From: VFKU01 sp964620045
Lineage (GTDB): Bacteria > Hydrogenedentota > Hydrogenedentia > Hydrogenedentales > GCA-2746185
Assembly: GCA_964620045.1 (NCBI GenBank)
Contig: CAZUJL010000022.1
Location: 8,712 to 72,711, forward strand
Direction: 5' to 3'
DNA length: 64,000 nucleotides
In this document: positions 59,463 to 64,000 of the stretch, piece by piece
How positions within the stretch are numbered: the first letter of the stretch is position 1
Layout of the letters: the number at the start of each line of letters is the position of its first letter
The notes under the pieces: model-generated
Databases searched by the model: none
Told to the model about the DNA's origin: nothing
Seen by the model: only the letters and a program-made list of their open reading frames with translations
Translations under genes and position numbers: made by a program

Positions 59463-60671
59463 ATGTGTGACACCATCGTCATCGTTGAACCCGGCCGCGT
59501 GCTGTTCGCGAAAAATTCCGATCGCGACCCGAATGAGGGGCAGAACCTCGTGTGGTCTCCGCGGCGGCAGAGCCGGCCGGCCGCGATGGTGAAGTGCACG
59601 TACATCGAGATTCCGGACGTCGACGAGACCTACGCCACGCTGCTGAGCCAGCCTTTCTGGATCTGGGGCGCGGAGATGGGCACGAACGAGCGCGGCGTGA
59701 CGATCGGCAACGAGGCCGTATTCACGCGCGAGCCGCACGAGAAACAACCCGGCCTAATCGGCATGGATTTACTGCGGCTGGCGCTGGAGCGCGCGGACAC
59801 GGCGCAGCGGGCGGTGGAAATCATCACCACGCTGCTGGAGAAATACGGCCAGGGCGGCGGGTGTGGGCATGAGAGCAAGAAATTTACCTATCACAACAGC
59901 TTCATCGTGGCCGATCCGCGCGAGGCGTATGTGCTGGAGACGGCGGGGCGGCGCTGGGTGACGGAAAAAGTGAACGGCGCGCGCAGCATTTCAAACGGCC
60001 TGACGATTCCGGAGTTTCAGAGCAAGTACTCGGACGTCGTGAAGACGCATTTCTGCGGCTGTAAACTGCGCCGCGCGCGGACGCAGGAGCTTGCGGGATC
60101 GGCGCGCGCGCTGGGCGACATGATGGAACTGCTGGGCGATCACGGATCGGTGCACGAGCATCCGCACCATGCGTGGACCCACGGCGGCCTCCATGCGCCG
60201 TGCGTGCATGGCGGCGGAATATTGGCGTCGAGTCAGACGACGGCGTCGTGGGTGGCGGAGCTGAAACCCACCGGTTGCGCGCATTGGGTCACGGGGACTG
60301 CGGCGCCGTGCGTGAGCCTGTTCAAACCGGTGAGTGTCGATCAGCCGGTGAACATTAAGGCCTCCGGCGACGAAGCGGACGATTCGCTATGGTGGCGGCA
60401 CGAAGCGCTGCACCGGCGGGTAATGCGGAACCCGGCGCAGTTGCGACCTCTCTTCATTCCTGAGCGCGACCGCGTGCAGCAGCAGTGGCTGGATTCGCCG
60501 CCGGACAGCGCGAGTGCATTTGCGGAAGCGGACGACTTGCTGGCGAAGTGGACGGAAGCGGTGGCCGCGATCGAGTGCAAGGATGTGCGGCCGGCGTGGA
60601 CGCGGGTGTATTGGGAAAAGCGGAACCGGCGGGCGGGGTTGAATTTGGGCAAGGTACTCGCGCGAGCGTGA
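59463..60671 (+). CDS. Peptidase C69 family protein (secernin-like)
   Basis: A 402-residue N-terminal-nucleophile hydrolase: MCDT places the catalytic cysteine at position 2 once methionine is removed. LFAKNSDRDPNEGQ at 14-27, GTNERGVTIGNEAV near 75 and NSFIVADPREAYVLETAG near 140 match secernins and dipeptidase PepD relatives. Cytoplasmic, as no signal peptide is seen. The substrate may be a dipeptide or N-acyl amine. Confidence 0.85.
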   Translation: MCDTIVIVEPGRVLFAKNSDRDPNEGQNLVWSPRRQSRPAAMVKCTYIEIPDVDETYATLLSQPFWIWGAEMGTNERGVTIGNEAVFTREPHEKQPGLIGMDLLRLALERADTAQRAVEIITTLLEKYGQGGGCGHESKKFTYHNSFIVADPREAYVLETAGRRWVTEKVNGARSISNGLTIPEFQSKYSDVVKTHFCGCKLRRARTQELAGSARALGDMMELLGDHGSVHEHPHHAWTHGGLHAPCVHGGGILASSQTTASWVAELKPTGCAHWVTGTAAPCVSLFKPVSVDQPVNIKASGDEADDSLWWRHEALHRRVMRNPAQLRPLFIPERDRVQQQWLDSPPDSASAFAEADDLLAKWTEAVAAIECKDVRPAWTRVYWEKRNRRAGLNLGKVLARA

Positions 60672-60689
60672 AAGTTCATTTGTGACGCC

Positions 60690-60730
60690 GCCAGCTTTGC
60701 TGGCTTGGGAAAGCGGCAGCGAGCTGCCGC
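60690..60730. repeat. Paired hairpins between convergent genes
   Basis: GCCAGC-TTT-GCTGGC (60690-60704) and GCGGCAGC-GA-GCTGCCGC (60713-60730) fill the 72-bp gap between the C69 and Arc-like genes. They may terminate both transcripts or be one copy of another dispersed repeat. Confidence 0.6.
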
Positions 60731-60743
60731 AGTCCAACGTTCG

Positions 60744-60926
60744 TTATGAAGGTTTTGGTTTTTCGGGTTCGGCGTCGGGGATTTCTTTGCGCCGTTTGCG
60801 GATGGCTTCGCGCAGCAGGAACTCGATCTGCGCATTTACACTGCGCAGATCGTCCGCGGCCCAGCGCGTGAGCTCGTCGAGCAGCTCAGGCGGCAGGCGA
60901 AGCGGAAATGCCTTGCGTTCGGCCAC
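60744..60926 (-). CDS. Arc-family ribbon-helix-helix DNA-binding protein
   Basis: A 60-residue protein with the strand KAFPLRLPPELLDELTRWA and helix RSVNAQIEFLLREAIRKRRKE, typical of Arc/MetJ-like repressors that bind palindromes as dimers. It lies 21 bp downstream of the SPFH gene, a pairing seen in other bacteria. The promoter palindromes upstream are natural targets. Confidence 0.85.
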   Translation of the reverse strand: MAERKAFPLRLPPELLDELTRWAADDLRSVNAQIEFLLREAIRKRRKEIPDAEPEKPKPS

Positions 60927-60947
60927 GGTTCCCCCTTTCGCGCCGAA

Positions 60948-61814
60948 TCAGTTGTAGAGCGTGCCGGTGTTGATGACGGGCTGGGCGTCGACCTGGCCGC
61001 AGAGCACGACGAGCAGATTGCTGACCATGGCGGCCTTGCGTTCCTCGTCGAGCTGTACGACACCGGCGGCCTGCAGGCCTTTGAGCGCGTGTTCGACCAT
61101 GCCGACGGCGCCTTCGACGATGCGCGCGCGCGCGGCGACGATGGCTTCGGCCTGCTGGCGGCGGAGCATCGCGCCGGCGATTTCCTGCGCATAGGCGAGG
61201 TGGCTCAGCTTCGCCTCCAACACTTGCACGCCGGCCTGCGCGACCCGCTCCTGAATTTGCGACTGCAGCGCATGCGAGACTTCGTCGGTGCTGCCGCGTA
61301 GCGAAAGCGGTTCGTTGCCGAATTCATCGTAGGGATAGGCCATGGCGAGGTGACGCAGTGCGGATTCGCTCTGCACTTCGACATAGTGCTCGAAGTCATC
61401 GACGTCGAACAGCGCCTCGGCCGTGTTGTCGACTTTCCACACAACAACAGCGGCGATCTCGATCGGATTTCCGCGCAGATCGTTTACCTTGATCGCTTTC
61501 ATGTTCAGGTTGCGCGCGCGCAGCGAGATTTTGAGTTTGCGGAAGAAGGGATTGGCCCAACGGAAGCCACTGGTCTTGTCGGTGCCGACGTAGCGGCCGA
61601 AGAGCACGAGGGCCTTGGCTTCGTTCGGCTGCAGCGTGTAGAAGCCGCCGAGGCAGACGCCCCACACAATGGCGAGGACGGCCCATAGAATCAGGAGCGG
61701 GACCGCCGCGACGCTGATATACAGAAGAGGCACGGCGACAATCGCATATAAAACGAGACCGGCGAGCATCGGCCAGCCGTTGAAAGCCTCGACCACGCGC
61801 TCTTGCGTTTTCAT
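60948..61814 (-). CDS. SPFH-domain (stomatin/flotillin-like) membrane protein
   Basis: A 288-residue protein. Two hydrophobic segments (about 14-60) come first. Then the SPFH domain: ALVLFGRYVGTDKTSGFRWANPF, LNMKAIKVNDLRGNPIEIAAVVVWKV and the coiled coil RRQQAEAIVAARARIVEGAVG. Oligomeric SPFH proteins organise membrane microdomains. AGGAGG precedes ATG 61814. Co-transcribed with the Arc-like regulator. Confidence 0.9.
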   Translation of the reverse strand: MKTQERVVEAFNGWPMLAGLVLYAIVAVPLLYISVAAVPLLILWAVLAIVWGVCLGGFYTLQPNEAKALVLFGRYVGTDKTSGFRWANPFFRKLKISLRARNLNMKAIKVNDLRGNPIEIAAVVVWKVDNTAEALFDVDDFEHYVEVQSESALRHLAMAYPYDEFGNEPLSLRGSTDEVSHALQSQIQERVAQAGVQVLEAKLSHLAYAQEIAGAMLRRQQAEAIVAARARIVEGAVGMVEHALKGLQAAGVVQLDEERKAAMVSNLLVVLCGQVDAQPVINTGTLYN

Positions 61815-61833
61815 GGGTAAATCCTCCTATATA

Positions 61834-61898
61834 TCAAAATGATATCATTTTGAATTGCTATTAGACAAGCCCTATAACTCGCTATTTGATAGCGAGTT
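61834..61898 (-). promoter_or_regulatory. Promoter and two palindromes controlling the SPFH-Arc operon
   Basis: On the minus strand TTGTCT (61863-61868), 18 bases, TATCAT (61839-61844). The -10 lies inside a perfect 20-bp palindrome TCAAAATGATATCATTTTGA (61834-61853). A second perfect inverted repeat AACTCGCTAT-TTG-ATAGCGAGTT lies at 61876-61898. Confidence 0.65.
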
Positions 61899-61937
61899 AC
61901 GCCGAAATCGATGGCGCAGATTGTTATACTCGACCCT

Positions 61938-62648
61938 ATGAAGCTGACCGATATCTCTCGAAAACTGGCGGCGGACGTGGGCTCGCTGCGCTTCGCCTCC
62001 CCCATCGCACTGGTCTATAACCCGCTCGCCTACGCCCGCACCCCGCACGAGGCGTACCTCGCCAAATTTGGTAGCGGGAAAAAAGAAGCGCTGTTCGTCG
62101 GCATGAACCCCGGGCCGTTTGGCATGGCGCAGACGGGCGTGCCGTTTGGCGATGTGGCGATGGTGCGCGACTGGATGGGGATCAGCGGCGCCGTGGGCAA
62201 GCCCGCGACCGAGCATGCTAAGCGGCCGGTGGAGGGATTCGCTTGTGCGCGTTCGGAAGTGAGCGGCACGCGGTTGTGGGGCTGGGCGCGCGATCGATTC
62301 AAGACGCCGGAAAAATTCTTCGCGCGTTTTTTTGTGTGGAACTATTGTCCACTGTGTTTCATGGAAAGCTCAGGGCGGAATTTTACGCCGGACAAGTTGC
62401 CCGCGAAAGAAAAGAGCGCGCTCTTCGCGGCGTGCGATGCGGCGCTGCGTGGCGTCATCGAACAGCAGCAGCCGAAGTTTGTGATTGGTGTGGGCGCGTT
62501 TGCGGAGGAGCGCATCCGCGCGGTTGTCGGCGATACAAAAGCCACCGTCGGGAAAATTCTGCACCCGAGCCCGGCGAGTCCGGCGGCGAACCGCAACTGG
62601 GCGGGCGTGGTGGAAAAGGAACTCGCGGCGATCGGGATAAAAATCTAA
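61938..62648 (+). CDS. SMUG1-like uracil-DNA glycosylase (family 3)
   Basis: A 236-residue protein with GMNPGPFGMAQTGVPFGD, the active-site loop of single-strand-selective monofunctional uracil glycosylase, and HPSPASPAANRNW, the second conserved motif with the catalytic histidine. It removes uracil and 5-hydroxymethyluracil from DNA. The start could be ATG 61911 or 61938; TATACT ends eight bases before 61938, so the message may be leaderless. Confidence 0.88.
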   Translation: MKLTDISRKLAADVGSLRFASPIALVYNPLAYARTPHEAYLAKFGSGKKEALFVGMNPGPFGMAQTGVPFGDVAMVRDWMGISGAVGKPATEHAKRPVEGFACARSEVSGTRLWGWARDRFKTPEKFFARFFVWNYCPLCFMESSGRNFTPDKLPAKEKSALFAACDAALRGVIEQQQPKFVIGVGAFAEERIRAVVGDTKATVGKILHPSPASPAANRNWAGVVEKELAAIGIKI

Positions 62649-62663
62649 TCGCTCGCTAAGTAA

Positions 62664-62690
62664 ATGCGGCGGGACGCCGCATCCACATTA
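62664..62690. repeat. Dispersed 27-bp repeat R1, copy 3
   Basis: ATGCGGCGGGACGCCGCATC plus CACATTA. The outer bases changed from A...T to T...A together, so the extended stem is kept. It lies between convergent glycosylase and ftsA genes. Confidence 0.75.
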
Positions 62691-62723
62691 ACCGAATAGC
62701 TCGCGAGTACGCTCGCCCTCTCA

Positions 62724-64000
62724 CTACTCCGCGCGACGGAAATAGCGCCGGAGCGCTTCGCCGATCTGCTTGGCGCGCAGCATGACGACCGGCGCGCTGA
62801 GGCGCAGTCGGCCGGCACGGGCTGCGGCGCGGTAGTCGAAACCGTGGCGCACGAGGCCGATGGCACCGGAGTATTCGGGACCGCGCGCCTCGGGCGGGAC
62901 GATGTCGACGCCGAGCGGCATGCCGACGCGGCACGGAGCCTGGAACACGGTCTCGGCAAGCGGGATGATGTTTTTGATCGAGGCCGCGCCGCCCGTGAGC
63001 ACGACGCCGCGGACGAGGTGCTTCGCGAAGCCGCGCGATTCAAGCTGTTGGCGGACCTTGGTCATCAGTTCCTTGGCGCGTTCGAACACGATGACGTCCA
63101 GCGCGTCGCGATCGACGACCGTGGCGGCACCGTGCACGGCGGTCTTGAGCTTGATCTGACTTTCGGTGCGGCGGCGCGGCGGCCAGTTGCCACCGGCGTC
63201 ATCGGCACCCTCGGCGGCGATGCGCTCGGCCGTGATGCCGTATTCGAGGATGAGATCGTCGGCCTCTTCGAAGGACACATGCAGTCCGGCGGCGACGTCG
63301 CGCGTGAGGTGGTAACCGCCCCATTCGAAACTGTGCGTGCCGAGGATGCGGCGATCACGGAACACAGCAAGCCCGGTCGTCATGCGGCCCATGTCGAGCA
63401 CGGCGACGCCGAGCTCGCGATCTTCGGGCGTGAGACAGCCGAGCGCAGACGAGAGCGGCATAAAGATTACGTCTTCAAGCTCGCGGCGTTGCGACTCGAC
63501 ACACATGGCGATGTTGTCTTCGATCACGGCGGGAATGCGCGCGAAGTGCACCCGAATCTTCAGCACGTGGCCTGCGATGCCAAGCGGATCGGCGACGCGA
63601 AGATCGTCGACGTACCACTCCTGCGCGGCGAGGGACGAAACGACGCGCTTGCCGTTTTCGAGTACGTCGCGCGAGGCCATATCAATGGCTTCGTCCATGT
63701 GGCGCTGCTCGACGATCTGCGTGTCGAGCTCGATCTGGCCTTCACGGATGAAGGTCTCGACGTTGCGGCCGTTGATGCCGCAGAACAACGTCATCACTTT
63801 GATGCGCGCCTCGGCCTCGGCCGCGCGCAGGGCTTCCTTGAGGCAGACCTGCGCGGCGGTGAGATCCTGAATCACGCCCTGCGACACTGCGCCGTGGCTC
63901 GGCGAGGATCCATGGCCGATGATCTGAATCGTGCCGTCGGAATCCTTGCGCGCGATGATGACACGGATATCCCGCGAGCCAAAATCAACCGTACCTACAA
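62724..64000 (-). CDS. ftsA: Cell division protein FtsA (partial, 5' end outside the window)
   Basis: The frame is open to the window edge, so at least 425 residues. The upstream part reads VGTVDFGSRDIRVIIARK, the first ATP-binding strand of the actin fold. The SHS2-like 1C domain follows (VMTLFCGINGRNVETF). AVLDMGRMTTGLAVFRD and VLTGGAASIKNI are the second and third nucleotide motifs. The C-terminal basic helix (EALRRYFRRAE) would bind membrane. FtsA tethers FtsZ. No ftsZ follows; the next gene is a convergent glycosylase. Confidence 0.88.
   Translation of the reverse strand, partial: VGTVDFGSRDIRVIIARKDSDGTIQIIGHGSSPSHGAVSQGVIQDLTAAQVCLKEALRAAEAEARIKVMTLFCGINGRNVETFIREGQIELDTQIVEQRHMDEAIDMASRDVLENGKRVVSSLAAQEWYVDDLRVADPLGIAGHVLKIRVHFARIPAVIEDNIAMCVESQRRELEDVIFMPLSSALGCLTPEDRELGVAVLDMGRMTTGLAVFRDRRILGTHSFEWGGYHLTRDVAAGLHVSFEEADDLILEYGITAERIAAEGADDAGGNWPPRRRTESQIKLKTAVHGAATVVDRDALDVIVFERAKELMTKVRQQLESRGFAKHLVRGVVLTGGAASIKNIIPLAETVFQAPCRVGMPLGVDIVPPEARGPEYSGAIGLVRHGFDYRAAARAGRLRLSAPVVMLRAKQIGEALRRYFRRAE

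Overview
The window is a contiguous, GC-rich, gene-dense bacterial chromosome segment with 59 protein genes that I can support. Two are cut by the window edges: a cytochrome c protein at the left and ftsA at the right. The lineage looks Gram-negative and PVC/Hydrogenedentes-like. That rests on PulG-type prepilin-like proteins with a C-terminal DG motif, Tat-exported Gfo/Idh/MocA oxidoreductases, cytochrome c fused to type II copper monooxygenase domains, an Agl23-type glycosyltransferase and TSP3-rich secreted proteins. This is inferred from protein style, not from a marker tree. No rRNA, tRNA, CRISPR array, IS element or prophage was recognised.

Layout: 0-10 kb holds a copper-ligand-less monooxygenase paralogue, a FapA-like (DUF342) protein with a probable N-terminal frameshift, a DapA-family aldolase, a membrane protein and a two-gene operon for a TolB-like propeller and a TSP3 metalloprotease. 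At 10-12.2 kb an ECF sigma factor sits with a small membrane protein, a Spy-like protein and an epimerase. At 12.4-23.1 kb lies a periplasmic redox island: three cytochrome c/PHM-like copper monooxygenases, a diheme cytochrome c, a Tat-exported thiamine-diphosphate enzyme, a DUF2911 protein and a PQQ dehydrogenase. At 23.1-24.5 kb a lower-GC orphan gene is followed by a promoter-to-terminator unit that looks like an undescribed non-coding RNA. At 24.5-31 kb are pntAA, rimK with its retropepsin-like partner, an M20 hydrolase, a DtxR-type regulator and a Tat oxidoreductase. At 31-34.2 kb two pilin-like paralogues flank a small DUF2946-like gene.

From 41.35 kb down to 34.4 kb runs a long minus-strand gene train: DinB-like, NRDE, a DedA/ATP-grasp fusion, OlsB-like, OlsA-like, alpha/beta hydrolase, SDR and FMN reductase. 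It looks like a lipid-modification operon. At 41.6-46.7 kb are a discoidin-like secreted protein, Agl23, an esterase, an ALG5-like glycosyltransferase and a TetR regulator. At 46.7-57.1 kb is housekeeping: tgt-yajC-secDF, then rpmH-rnpA-yidD-yidC-jag-mnmE, with a candidate three-hairpin sRNA between them. The right end has two tandem TPR membrane proteins, a C69 peptidase, an SPFH/Arc operon with palindromic control sites, a SMUG1-like glycosylase and ftsA.

At least three families of short dispersed hairpin repeats occur between genes. Two of them show compensatory base changes in their stems. All functional calls come from reading the sequence and from memory of protein families; no search or folding program was run.
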